DNA of 64,000 nucleotides from Petrolisthes cinctipes (lineage: Eukaryota > Arthropoda > Malacostraca > Decapoda > Porcellanidae): the NCBI GenBank assembly GCA_033782935.1, contig JAWQEG010000506.1, positions 186,001 to 250,000 on the forward strand, in the 5' to 3' direction. A model generated the notes under the pieces. It was not told the origin of the DNA. It made no database searches and saw only the letters and a list, made by a program, of their open reading frames with translations. This document shows, piece after piece, positions 36,371 to 51,300 of the stretch. Numbering within the stretch: the first letter of the stretch is position 1; each line of letters begins with the position of its first letter. Position numbers and translations under genes: made by a program.

Positions 36371-39300
36371 AACAGGTACAGAAGATGCATGTACATATCG
36401 ACTTTAGGCACCTACAATATCGATTTTTAGCATGTTTTGGGACTTTATTTTTAAAATATTCTAGCACAGAATAGGCATGTACAGATCGCTTCTGGGACCC
36501 AAAATATCGAATTTTCGGGTGTTTTGAGCCTGAATTTGGGATATAAACGGGTATAGAAGATTCTTAAACATATTGACTTTGGGCACCTAAAATATCCATT
36601 TTCATTATGTTTTGGGCCTGTATTTTAAAAATACTCTATCACTGAGTAGGCATGTACAGATCGCTTCTGGGACCCAAAAATATTGTATTTTCGGTTGTTT
36701 TGAGACTGAATTTGAGATATAAACAGGTACAGAAGATGCATGCACATATCGACTTTGGGCACCTAAAATATCGATATTTAGCATGTTTTGGGCCTATATT
36801 TTGAAAATATTCTAGCACTAAGTAGGCATGTACAGATCGCTTCTGGGACCCAAAAATATCGAATTTTCGGTTGTTTTGAGACTGAATTTGAGATATAAAC
36901 AGGTACAGAAGATGCATGCAAATATCGACTTTGGGCACCTAAAATATCGATATTAAGCCATGTTTTGCCCTGTATTTTGAAAATACTCTATCACGGAGTA
37001 GACATGTACAGATCGCTTTTGGGACCCAAAAATATCGAATTTTCGGGTGTTTTGAGCCTGAATTTGAGATATAAACGGGTACAGAAGATGCATGCACATA
37101 TCGACTTTGGGCACATAAAATATCGATATTTAGCATGTTTGGGGCCTATATTTTGAAAATATTCTAGCACTGAGTAGGTATGTACAGATCGTCTTTGGGA
37201 CGCAAAAATATCAAATTTTCAAGTGTTTTGAGCCTGAATTGGAGATATAAACGGGTAAAGAAGATGCATACACATATTAAGTTTGGGCACCTAAAATATC
37301 GATATTTAGCATTTTTTGGGCCTATATTCTGAAAATATTCTAGCACTAAGTAGGCATGTAGAGATCGCTTCTGGGACCCAAAAATATCGAATTTTCGTGT
37401 GTTTTGACCCTGAATTTGAGATATAAACGGGTACAGAAGATGCATACACATATTGACTTTGGGCACCTAAAATATCAATTTTCAGCATGTTTCAGGCCTG
37501 TAATTTGAAAATACTCAAACTCGGAGAAGGCATGTACAGATCAATTCTGGGACCCAAAAATATAGAATTTTCGGGTGTTTTGAGCCTGAATTTGAGATAT
37601 AAACAGGTACAGAAGACGCATGCACATATCGAATTTGGGCACCTACAATATCGATTTTTAGCATGTCTTGGGACTATATTTGGAAAATATTCTAGCACTA
37701 AATAGGCATGTACAAATCGCTTCTGGGACCCAAAAATAGCGAATTTTCGGGTGTTTTGAGCCTGAATTTGGGATATAAACGGGTACAGAAGATTCATAAA
37801 CATATTGACTTTGGGCACCTAAATATCGATTTTCATTATGTTTTGGGCCTGTATTTTAAAAATACTCTAACACTAAGTAGACATGTACAGATAGCTTCTG
37901 GGACCCAAAAATATCGAGTTTTCGGTTGTTTTGAGACTGAATTTAAGATATAAACGGGTACAGAAGATGCATGCACATATCGAATTTGAACACCTAAAAT
38001 ATCGATTTTTAGCATGTTTTGGGCCTATATTTTTAAAATATTCTAGCACTAAGTAGGCATGTATAGATCGATTCTGGGACCCAAAAATATCGAATTTTCG
38101 GGTGTTTTGAGCCTGAATTTGAGATATAAACAGGTACAGAAGATGCATGCACATATTGACTTTGGGCACCTACAATATCGATTTTTAGCATGTTAGATAC
38201 TTTATTTTTAAAATATTCTAGCACTGAATAGGCATGTACAGATCGCTTTTGGGACCCAAAAATATCGAATTTTTGGGTGTTTTGAGCCTGAATTTGGGAT
38301 ATAAACGGGTACAGAAGATTCTTAAACATATTGACTCTGGGCACCTAAAATATCCATTTTCATTATGTTTTGGGCCTGTATTTTAAAAATACTCTAACAC
38401 TGAGTAGGCATGTACAGATCACTTCTGGGACCCAAAAATATCGAATTTTCCGGTGTTTTGAGCCTGAATTTGAGATATAAACGGGTACAGAAGAATCATA
38501 CACATATTGACTTTGGGCAACTAAAATATCGATTTTTATTATGTTTTTTGTCTGTATTTTTAAAAATACTCTAACACGGAGTAGGCATGTACAGATCATT
38601 TCTGGGACCCAAAATTATCGAATTTTCGGGTGTTTTGAGCCTGAATTTGATATATAAACGAGTACAGAAGATGCATGCATATATTGACTTTGGGCAACTA
38701 AAATATCGATTTTCATTATGTTTTGGGCCTGTATTTTGAAAATACTCTAACACGGAGTAGGCATGAACAGATCGCTTCTGGGACCCAAAAATATCGAATT
38801 TTCGGTTGTTTTGAGCCTGAATTTGGGATATAAACGGGTACAGAAGATGCATTCACATATCGAATTTGAACACCTAAAATATCGATTTTTAGCATGTTTT
38901 GGGCCTATATTTTGAAAATATTCTAGCACTAAGTAGGCATGTATAGATCGATTCTGGGACCCAAAAATATCGAATTTTCGGGTGTTTTGAGCCTGAATTT
39001 TAGATATAAACAGGTACAGAAGATGCATGCACATATCGACTTTGGGCACCTACAATATCGATTTTTAGCATGTTAGGGACTTTATTTTTAAAATATTCTA
39101 GCACTGAATAGGCATGTACAGATCGCTTCTGGGACCCAAAAATAGCGAATTTTCGGGTGTTTTGAGCCTGAATTTGGGATATAAACGGGTACAGAAGATT
39201 CTTAAACATATTGACTCTGGGCACCTAAAATATCCATTTTCATTATGTTTTGGGCCTGTAATTTGAAAATACTCTAACACTGAGTAGGCATGTACAGATC

Positions 39301-42300
39301 GCTTCTGGGACCCAAAAATATCGATTTTTCGGTTGTTTTGAGACTGAATTTGAGATATAAACGGGTACAGAAGATGCATGCACATATCGACTTTGGGCAC
39401 CTAAAATATCGATATTTAGCATGTTTTGGGCCTATATTTTGAAAACATTCTAGCACTTAGTAGGCATGTAGAGATCGCTTCTGGGACCCAAAAATATCGA
39501 ATTTTCGGTTGTTTTGAGACTGAATTTGAGATATAAACAGGTACAGAAGATGCATGCATATGTCGACTTTGGGCACCTAAAATATCGATATTAAGCCATG
39601 TTTTGCCCTGTAATTTGAAAATACTCTATCACGGAGTAGGCATGTACAGATCGCTTTTGGGACCCAAAAATATCGAATTTTCGGGTGATTTGAGCCTGAA
39701 TTTGAGATATAAACGGGTACAAAAGATGCATTCATATTTCGATTTTGGGCCCCTAAAATATCGATATTTAGCATGTTTGGGGCCTATATTTGGAAAATAT
39801 TCTAGCACTGAGTAGGCATGTACAGATCGTCTTTGGGACCCAAAAATATAGAATTTTCAAGTGGTTTGAGCCTGAATTTGAGATATAAACGGGTAAAGAA
39901 GATGCATACACATATTAAGTTTGAGCACCTAAAATATCGATATTTAGCATTTTTTGGGCCTATATTCTGAAAATATTCTAGCACTAAGTAGGCATGTAGA
40001 GATCGCTTCTGGGACCCAAAGATATCGAATTTTCGTGTGTTTTGAGCCTGAATTTGAGATATAAACGGGTACAGAAGATGCATACACATATTGACTTTGG
40101 GCATCTAAAATATCAATTTTCAGCATGTTTTGGGCCTGTAATTTGAAAATTCTCTAACTCTGAGTAGGCATGTACAGATCGATTCTGGGACCCAAAAATA
40201 TCGAATTTTCGGGTGTTTTGAGCCTGAATTTGAGATATAAACAGGTACAGAAGATGCATGCACATATCGACTTTGGGCACATACAATATCGATTTTTAGC
40301 ATGTTTTGGGACTACATTTTGAAAATATTCTAGCACTGAATAGGTATTTACAGATCGCTTCTGGGACCCAAAAATATCGAATTTTCGGGTGTTTTGAGCC
40401 TGAATTTGGAATATAAACGGGTACAGAAGATTCATAAACATATTGACTTTGGGCACCTAAAATATCGATTTTTATTATGTTTTGGGCCTGTATTTTGAAA
40501 ATACTCTAACACTGAGTAGGCATGTACAGATCGCTTTTGGGACCCAAAAATATCGAATTTTCGGTTGTTTTCAGACTGAATTTGGGATATAAACGGGTAC
40601 AGAAGATCCATGCACATATCGACTTTGGGCACCTAAAATATCGATATTTAGCATGTTTTGGGCCTATATTTTAAAAATATTTTAGCACTTAGTAGGCATG
40701 TAGAGATCGCTCCTGGGACCCAAAATATCGAATTTTCGGGTGTTTTGAGCCTGAATTTGAGATATAAACAGGTACAGAAGATGCATGTACATATCGACTT
40801 TGGGCACCTACAATATCGATTTTCAGCATGTTTTGGGACTTTATTTTTAAAATATTCTAGCACTGAATAGGCATGTACAAATCGCTTCTGGGACCCAAAA
40901 TATCGAATTTTCGGGTGTTTTGAGCCTGAATTTGGGATATAAACGGGTAAAGAAGATTCTTAAACATATTGACTTTGGGCACCTAAAATATCCATTTTCA
41001 TTATGTTTTGGGCCTGTATTTTAAAAATACTCTAACACTGAGTTGGCATGTACAGATCGCTTCTTGGACCCAAAAATATCGAATTTTCGATTGTTTTGAG
41101 ACTGAATTTGAGATATAAACAGGTACAGAAGATGCATGCATATATCGACTTTGGGCACCTAAAATATCGATATTAAGCCATGTTTTGCCCTGTATTTTGA
41201 AAATACTCTATCACGGAGTAGACATGTACAGATCGCTTTTGGGACCCAAAAATATCGAATTTTCGGGTGTTTTGAGCCTGAATTTGAGATATAAACGGGT
41301 ACAGAAGATGCATGCACATATCGACTTTGGGCACCTAAAATATCGATATTTAGCATGTTTGGTGCCTATATTTGGAAAATATTCTAGCACTGAGTAGGCA
41401 TGTACAGATCGTCTTTGGGACGCAAAAATATCGAATTTTCAAGTGTTTTGAGCCTGAATTTGAGATATAAACGGGTAAAGAAGATGCTTACACATATTAA
41501 GTTTGAGCACCTAAAATATCGATATTTAGCATTCTTTGGGCCTATATTCAGAAAATATTCTAGCACTGAGTAGGCATGTAGAGATCGCTTCTGGGACCCA
41601 AAAATATCGAATTTTCGTGTGTTTTGATCCTGAATTTGAGATATAAACGGGTACAAAAGATGCATACACATATTGACTTTGGGCACCTAAAATATCGATT
41701 TTCAGCATGTTTTGGGCCTGTAATTTGAAAATACTCTAACTCGGAGTAGGCATGTACAGATCGATTCTGGGACCCAAAAATATCGAATTTTCGGGTGTTT
41801 TATAGCCTGAAGTTGAGATATAAACAGGTACAGAAGATGCATGCACATATCGACTTTGGGCACCTACAATATCGATTTTTAGGATGTTTTGGGACTATAT
41901 TTTTAAAATATTCTAGCACTGAATAGGTATGTACAGATCGCTTCTGGGACCCAAAAATATCGAATTTTTGGGTGTTTTGAGCCTGAATTTGGAATATAAA
42001 CGGGTACAGAAGATTCATAAACATATTGACTTTGGGCACCTAAATGATCGATTTTCATTTTGTTTTGGGCCTGTATTTTGAAAATACTCTAACACTGAGT
42101 AAGCATGTACAGATCGCTTCTTGGACCCAAAAATATCGAATTTTCGGTTGTTTTGAGACTGAATTTGGGATATAAACGGGTACAGAAGATCCATGCACAT
42201 ATCGACTTTGGGCACCTATAATATCGATATTTAGCATGTTTTGGGCCTATATTTTGAAAATATTCTAGCACTAAGTAAGCATGTAGAGATCGCTTCTGGG

Positions 42301-45300
42301 ACCCAAAATATCGAATTTTCGGGGGTTTTGAGCCTGAATTTGAAATATAAACGGGTACAGAAGATGCATACACATATTTACTTTGGGCACCTAAAATATC
42401 GATTTTCAGCACGTTATGGGCCTGTATTTTGAAAATACTCTAACACGGAGTAGGCATGTACAGATTGATTTTGGGACCCAAAAATATCGAATTTTTTGGG
42501 TGTTTTTAGCCTGAATTTGAGATATAAACGGGTACAGAAGATGCATACACCTATTGACTTTGGGCACCTAAAATATGGATTTTCAGCATGTTTTGGGCCT
42601 GTAATTTGAAAATACTCTGACACGGAGTAGGCATGTACAGATCGATTCTGGGACCCAAAAATATCGAATTTTCGGGTGTTTTGAGCCTGAATTTGAGATA
42701 TAAACAGGTACAGAAGATGCATGTACATATCGACTTTAGGCACCTACAATATCGATTTTTAGCATGTTTTGGGACTTTATTTTTAAAATATTCTAGCACT
42801 GAATAGGCATGTACAGATCGCTTCTGGGACCCAAAATATCGAATTTTCGGGTGTTTTGAGCCTGAATTTGGGATATAAACGGGTACAGAAGTTTCTTAAA
42901 CATATTGACTTTGGGCACCTAAAATATCCATTTTCATTATGTTTTGGGCCTGTATTTTAAAAATACTCTAACACTGAGTAGGCATGTACAGATCGCTTCT
43001 GGGACCCAAAAATATCGAATTTTCGGTTGTTTTGAGACTGAATTTGAGATATAAACAGGTACAGAAGATGCATGCACATATCGACTTTGGGCACCTAAAA
43101 TATCGATATTTAGCATGTTTTGGGCCTATATTTTGAAAATATTCTAGCACTAAGTAGGCATGTAGAGATCGCTTCTGGGACCCAAAAATATAGAATTTTC
43201 GGTTGCTTTGAGACTGAATTTGAGATATAAACAGGTACAGAAGATGCATGCGTATATCGACTTTGGGCACCTAAAATATCGATATTAAGCCATGTTTTGC
43301 CCTGTATTTTGAAAATACTCTATCACGGAGTAGACATGTACAGATCGCTTTTGGGACCCAAAAATATCGAATTTTCGGGTGTTTTGAGCCTGAATTTGAG
43401 ATATAAACGGGTACAGAAGATGCATGCACATATCGACTTTGGGCACCTAAAATATCGATACTTAGCATGTTTGCGGCCTATATTTTGAAAATATTCTAGC
43501 ACTGAGTAGGCATGTACAGATCGTCGTTGTGACGCAAAAATATCGAATTTTCAAGTGTTTTGAGCCTGAATTTGAGATATAAACAGGTGCAGAAGATGGA
43601 TGTACATATCGAATTTGGGCACCTACAATATCGATTTTTAGCATGTCTTGGGACTATATTTGGAAAATATTCTAGCACTAAATAGGCATGTACAGATCGC
43701 TTCAGGGACCCAAAAATAGCGAATTTTCGGGTGTTTTGGGCCTGAATTTGGGATATAAACGGGTACAAAAGATTCATAAACATATTGACTTTGGGCACAT
43801 AAAATATCGATTTTTATTATGTTTTGGGCCTGTATTTTAAAAATACTCTAACACTGAGTAGACATGTACAGATCGCTTCTGGAACCCAAAAATATCGAAT
43901 TTTCGGTTGTTTTGAGACTGAATTTGAGATATAAACGGGTACCGAAGATGCATGCACATATCGACTTTGTGCACCTAAAATATCGATATTTAGCATGTTT
44001 TGGGCCTATATTTTGAAAATATTCTAGCACTAAGTAGGCATGTATAGATCGCTGCTGGGACCCAAAAATATCGAATTTTCGGTTGTTTTGAGACTGAATT
44101 TGAGATATAAACAGGTACAGAAGATGCTTGTATATATCGACTTTGGGCACCTACAATATCGATTTTTAGCATGTTTTGGGACTTTATTTTTAAAATATTC
44201 TAGCACTGAATAGGCATGTACAGATCGCTTCTGGGACCCAAAAATATCGAATTTTCATGTGTTTTGAGCCTAAATTTGAGATATAAACAGGTACAGAAGA
44301 TGCATGTACATATCGACTTTGGGCACCTACAATATCGATTTTTAGCATGTTTTGGGACTTTATTTTTAAAATATTCTAGCACTGAATAGGCATGTACAGA
44401 TCGCTTCTGGGACCCAAAATATCGAATTTTCGGGTGTTTTGAGCCTGAACTTGGGATATAAAGGGGTACAGAAGATTCTTAAACATATTGACTTTGGGCA
44501 CCTAAAATATCCATTTTCATTATGTTTTGGGCCTGTATTTTAAAAATACTCTAACACTGAGTAGGCATGTACAGATTGCTTCTGGGACCCAAAAATATCG
44601 AATTTTCGGTTGTTCTGAGACTGAATTTGAGATATAAACGAGTACAGAAGATGCATGCACATATCGACTTTGGGCACCTAAAATATCGATATTTAGCATG
44701 TTTTGGGCCTATATTTTGAAAATATTCTAGCACTAAGTAGGCATGTAGAGATCGCTTCTGGGGCCCAAAAATATCGAATTTTCGGTTGTTTTGAGACTGA
44801 ATTTGAGATATAAACAGGTACAGAAGATGCATGCATATATCGACTTTGGGCACCTAAAATATCGATATTAAGCCATGTTTTGCCCTGTATTTTGAAAATA
44901 CTCTATCACAGAGTAGACATGTACAGATCGCTTTTGGGACCCAAAAATATCGAATTTTCGGGTATTTTGAGCCTGAATTTGAGATATAAACGGGTACAGA
45001 AGATGCATGCACATATCGACTTTGGGCACCTAAAATATCGATATTTAGCATGTTTTGGGCCTATATTTTGAAAATATTCTAGCACTTAGTAGGCATGTAC
45101 AGATCGTCTTTGGGACGCAAAAATATCGAATTTTCAAGTGTTTTGAGCCTGAAATGGAGATATAAACGGGTAAAGAAGATGCATACACATATTAAGTTTG
45201 GGCACCTAAAATATCGATATTTAGCATTTTTTGGGCCTATATTCTGAAAATATTCTAGCACTAAGTAGGCATGTAGAGATCGCTTCTGGGACCCAAAAAT

Positions 45301-45399
45301 ATCAAATTTTCGTGTGTTTTGAGCCTGAATTTGAGATATAAACGGTTACAGAAGATGCATACACATATTGACTTTGGGCACCTAAAATATCGATTTTCT

Positions 45400-48300
45400 G
45401 CATGTTTTAGGCCTGTAATTTGAAAATACTCAAACTCGGAGAAGGCATGTACAGATCGATTCTGGGACCCAAAAATATCGAATTTTCGGGTGTTTTGAGC
45501 CTGAATTTGATATATAAACAGGTACAGAAGATACATGCACATATCGAATTTGGGCACCTACAATATCGATTTTTAGCATGTCTTGGGACTATATTTGGAA
45601 AATATTCTAGCACTAAATAGGCATGTACAGATCGCTTCTGGGACCCAAAAATAGCGAATTTTCGGGTGTTTTGAGCCTGAATTTGGGATATAAACGGGTA
45701 CAGAAGATTCATAAACATATTGACTTTGGGCACATAAAATATCGATTTTCATTATGTTTTGGGCCTGTATTTTAAAAATACTCTAACACTGAGTAGGCAT
45801 GTACAGATCGCTTCTGGGACCCAAAAATATCGAATTTTCGGTTGTTTTGAGACTGAATTTGAGATATAAACGAGTACAGAAGATGCATGCACATATCGAC
45901 TTTGGGCACCTAAAATATCGATATTTAGCATGTTTTGGGCCTATATTCTGAAAATATTCTAGCACTAAGTAGGCATGTACAGATCGTCTTTGGGACGCAA
46001 AAATATCGAATTTTCGGCTGTTTTGAGACTGAATTTGAGATATAAACAGGTACAGAAGATGCATGCATATATCGACTTTGGGCACCTAAAATATCGATAT
46101 TAAGCCATGTTTTGCCCTGTATTTTGAAAATACTCTATCACGGAGTAGACATGTACAGATCGCTTTTGGGACCCAAAAATATCGAATTTTCGGGTGTTTT
46201 GAGCCTGAATTTGAGATATAAACGGGTACAGAAGATGCATGCACATATCGACTTTGGGCACCTAAAATATCGATATTTAGCATGTTTGGGGCCTATATTT
46301 TGAAAATATTCTAACACTGAGTAGGCATGTACAGATCGTCTTTGGGACGCAAAAATATCGAATTTTCAAGTGTTTTGAGCCTGAATTGGAGATATAAACG
46401 GGTAAAGAAGATGCATACACATATTAAGTTTGGGCACCTAAAATATCGATATTTAGCATTTTTTGGGCCTATATTCTGAAAATATTCTAGCACTAAGTAG
46501 GCATGTAGAGATCGCTTCTGGGACCCAAAAATATCAAATTTTCGTGTGTTTTGAGCCTGAATTTGAGATATAAACGGGTACAGAAGATACATACACATAT
46601 TGACTTTGGGCACCTAAAATATCGATTTTCAGCATGTTTTAGGCCTGTAATTTGAAAATACTCAAACTCGGACAAGGCATGTACAGATTGATTCTGGGAC
46701 CCAAAATTATCGAATTTTCGGGTGTTTTGAGCCTGAATTTGAGATATAAACAGGTACAGAAGATGCATGCACATATCGAATTTGGGCACCTACAATATCG
46801 ATTTTTAGCATGTCTTGAGACTATATTTGGAAAATATTCTAGCACTAAATAGGCATGTACAGATCGCTTATGGGACCCAAAAATAGCGAATTTTCGGGTG
46901 TTTTGAGCCTGAATTTGGGATATAAACGGGTACAGAAGATTCATAAACATATTGACTTTGGGCACCTAAAATATCGATTTTCATTATGTTTTGGGCATGT
47001 ATTTTAAAAATACTCTAACACTGAGTAGACATGTACAGATAGCTTCTGGGACCCAAAAATGTAGAATTTTCGGTTGTTTTGAGACTGAATTTAAGATATA
47101 AACGGGTACAGAAGATGCATGCACATATCGACTTTGTGCACCTAAAATATCGATATTTAGCATGTTTTGGGCCTATATTTTGAAAATATTCTAGCACTAA
47201 GTAGGCATGTATAGATCGCTTCTGGGACCCAAACATATCGAATTTTCGGTTGTTTTGAGCCTGAATTTGGGATATAAACGGGTACAGAAGATGCATGCAC
47301 ATATCGAATTTGAACACCTAAAATATCGATTTTTAGCATGTTTTGGGCCTATATTTTTAAAATATTCTTGCACTGAATAGGTATGTACAGATCGCTTCTG
47401 GGACCCAAAAATATCGAATTTTCGGGTGTTTTGAGCCTAAATTTGAGATATAAACAGGTACAGAAGATGCATGTACATATCGACTTTGGGCACCTACAAT
47501 ATCGATTTTTAGCATGTTTTGGGACTTTATTTTTAAAATATTCTAGCACTTAATAGGCATGTACAGATCGCTTCTGGGACCCAAAATATCGAATTTTCGG
47601 GTGTTTTGAGCCTGAATTTGGGATATAAAGGGGTACAGAAGATTCTTAAACATATTGACTTTGGGCACCTAAAATATCCATTTTCATTATGTTTTGGGCC
47701 TGTATTTTAAAAATACTCAAACACTGAGTAGGCATGTACAGATCGCTTCTGGGACCCTAAAATATCTAATTTTCGGTTGTTTTGAGACTGAATTTGAGAT
47801 ATAAACGAGTACAGAAGATGCATACACATATTAAGTTTGGGCACCTAAAATATCGATATTTAGCATTTTTTGGGCCTATATTCTGAAAATATTCTAGCAC
47901 TAAGTAGGCATGTAGAGATCGCTTCTGGGACCCAAAAATATCGAATTTTCGTGTGTTTTGAGCCTGAATTTGAGATATAAACGGGTACAGAAGATGCATG
48001 CACATATCGACTTTGGGCACCTAAAATATCGATATTTAGCATGTTTGGGGCCTATCTTTTGAAAATATTCTAGCACTGAGTAGGCATGTACAGATCGTCT
48101 TTGGGACGCAAAAATATCAAATTTTCGTGTGTTTTGAGCCTGAATTTGAGATATAAACGGGTACAGAAGATGCATACACATATTGACTTTGGGCACCTAA
48201 AATATCGATTTTCAGCATGTTTTAGGCCTGTAATTTGAAAATACTCAAACTCGGAGAAGGCATGTACAGATCGATTCTGGGACCCAAAATTATCGAATTT

Positions 48301-51300
48301 TCGGGTGTTTTGAGCCTGAATTTGAGATATAAACAGGTACAGAAGATGCATGCACATATCGAATTTGGGCACCTACAATATCGATTTTTAGCATGTCTTG
48401 GGACTATATTTGGAAAATATTCTAGCACTAAATAGGCATGTACAGATCGCTTATGGGACCCAAAAATAGCGAATTTTCGGGTGTTTTGAGCCTGAATTTG
48501 GGATATAAACGGGTACAGAAGATTCATAAACATATTGACTTTGGGCACCTAAAATATCGATTTTCATTATGTTTTGGGCATGTATTTTAAAAATACTCTA
48601 ACACTGAGTAGACATGTACAGATAGCTTCTGGGACCCAAAAATATCGAATTTTCGGTTGTTTTGAGACTGAATTTGAGATATAAACGGGTACAGAAGATG
48701 CATGCACATATCGACTTTGTGCACCTAAAATATCGATATTTAGCATGTTTTGGGCCTATATTTTGAAAATATTCTAGCACTAAGTAGGCATGTATAGATC
48801 GCTTCTGGGACCCAAAAATATCGAATTTTCGGTTGTTTTGAGCCTGAATTTGGGATATAAATGGGTACAGAAGATGCATGCACATATCGAATTTGAACAC
48901 CTAAAATATCGATTTTTAGCATGTTTTGGGCCTATATTTTTAAAATATTCTTGCACTGAATAGGCATGTACAGATCGCTTCTGGGACCCAAAAATATCGA
49001 ATTTTCGGGTGTTTTGAGCCTAAATTTGAGATATAAACAGGTACAGAAGATGCATGTACATATCGACTTTGGGCACCTACAATATCGATTTTTAGCATGT
49101 TTTGGGACTTTATTTTTAAAATATTCTAGCACTGAATAGGCATGTACAGATCGCTTCTGGGACCCAAAATATCGAATTTTCGGGTGTTTTGAGCCTGAAT
49201 TTGGGATATAAAGGGGTACAGAAGATTCTTAAACATATTGACTTTGGGCACCTAAAATATCCATTTTCATTATGTTTTGGGCCTGTATTTTAAAAATACT
49301 CTAACACTGAGTAGGCATGTACAGATCGCTTCTGGGACCCAAAAATATCGAATTTTCGGTTGTTTTGAGACTGAATTTGAGATATAAACGAGTACAGAAG
49401 ATGCATGCACATATCGACTTTGGGCACCTAAAATATCGATATTTAGAATGTTTGTTGCCTATATTTTGAAAATATTCTAGCACTGAGTAGGCATGTACAG
49501 ATCGTCTTTGGGACGCAAAAATATCGAATTTTCAAGTGTTTTGAGCCAGAATTTGATATATAAACGGGTAAAGAAGATGCATACACATATTAAGTTTGGG
49601 CACCTAAAATATCGATATTTAGCATGTTTTGGGCCTATATTTTGAAAATATTCTAGCACTAAGTAGGCATGTACAGATCGTCTTTGGGACGCAAAAATAT
49701 CGAATTTTCGGTTGTTTTGAGACTGAATTTGAGATATAAACAGGTACAGAAGATGCATGCATATATCGACTTTGGGCACCTAAAATATCGATATTAAGCC
49801 ATGTTTTGCCCTGTATTTTGAAAATACTCTATCACGGAGTAGACATGTACAGATCGCTTTTGGGACCCAAAAATATCGAATTTTCGGGTGTTTTGAGCCT
49901 GAATTTGAGATATAAACGGGTACAGAAGATGCATGCACATATTGACTTTGGGCACCTAAAATATCGATATTTAGAATGTTTGTTGCCTATATTTTGAAAA
50001 TATTCTAGCACTGAGTAGGCATGTACAGATCGTCTTTGGGACGCAAAAATATCGAATTTTCAAGTGTTTTGAGCCTGAATTTGATATATAAACGGGTAAA
50101 GAAGATGCATACACATATTAAGTTTGGGCACCTAAAATATCGATATTTAGCATTTTTTGGGCCTATATTCTGAAAATATTCTAGCACTAAGTAGGCATGT
50201 AGAGATCGCTTCTGGGACCCAAAAATATCAAATTTTCGTGTGTTTTGAACCTGAATTTGAGATATAAACGGGTACAGAAGATGCATCCACATATTGACTT
50301 TGGGCACCTAAAATATCGATTTTCAGCATGTTTTAGGCCTGTAATTTGAAAATACTCAAACTCGGAGAAGGCATGTACAGATCGATTCTGGGACCCAAAA
50401 TTATCGAATTTTCGGGTGTTTTGAGATTGAATTTGAGATATAAACAGGCACAGAAGATGCATGCACATATCGAATTTGGGCACCTACAATATCGATTTTT
50501 AGCATGTCTTGGGACTATATTTGGAAAATATTCTAGCACTAAATAGGCATGTACAGATCGCTTCTGGGACCCAAAAATAGCGAATTTTCGGGTGTTTTGA
50601 GCCTGAATTTGGGATATAAACGGGTACAGAAGATTCATAAACATATTGACTTTGGGCACCTAAAATATCGATTTTCATTATGTTTTGGGCCTGTATTTTA
50701 AAAATACTCTAACACTGTGTAGACATGTACAGATAGCTTCTGGGACCCAAAAATATAGAATTTTCGGTTGTTTTGAGACTGAATTTAAGATATAAACGGG
50801 TACAGAAGATGCATGCACATATCGACTTTGTGCACCTAAAATATCGATATTTAGCATGTTTTGGGCCTATATTCTGAAAATATTCTAGCACTAAGTAGGC
50901 ATGTATAGATCGCTTCTGGGACCCAAAAATATCGAATTTTCGGTTGTTTTGAGCCTGAATTTGGGATATAAACGGGTACAGAAGATGCATGCACATATCG
51001 AATTTGAACACCTAAAATATCGATTTTTAGCATGTTTTGGGCCTATATTTTTAAAATATTCTTGCACTGAATAGGCATGTACAGATCACTTCTGGGACCC
51101 AAAAATATCGAATTTTCGGGTGTTTTGAGCCTAAATTTGAGATATAAACAGGTACAGAAGATGCATGTACATATCGACTTTGGGCACCTACAATATCGAT
51201 TTTTAGCATGTTTTGGGACTTTATTTTTAAAATATTCTAGCACTGAATAGGCATGTACAGATCGCTTCTGGGACCCAAAATATCGAATTTTCGGTTGTTT

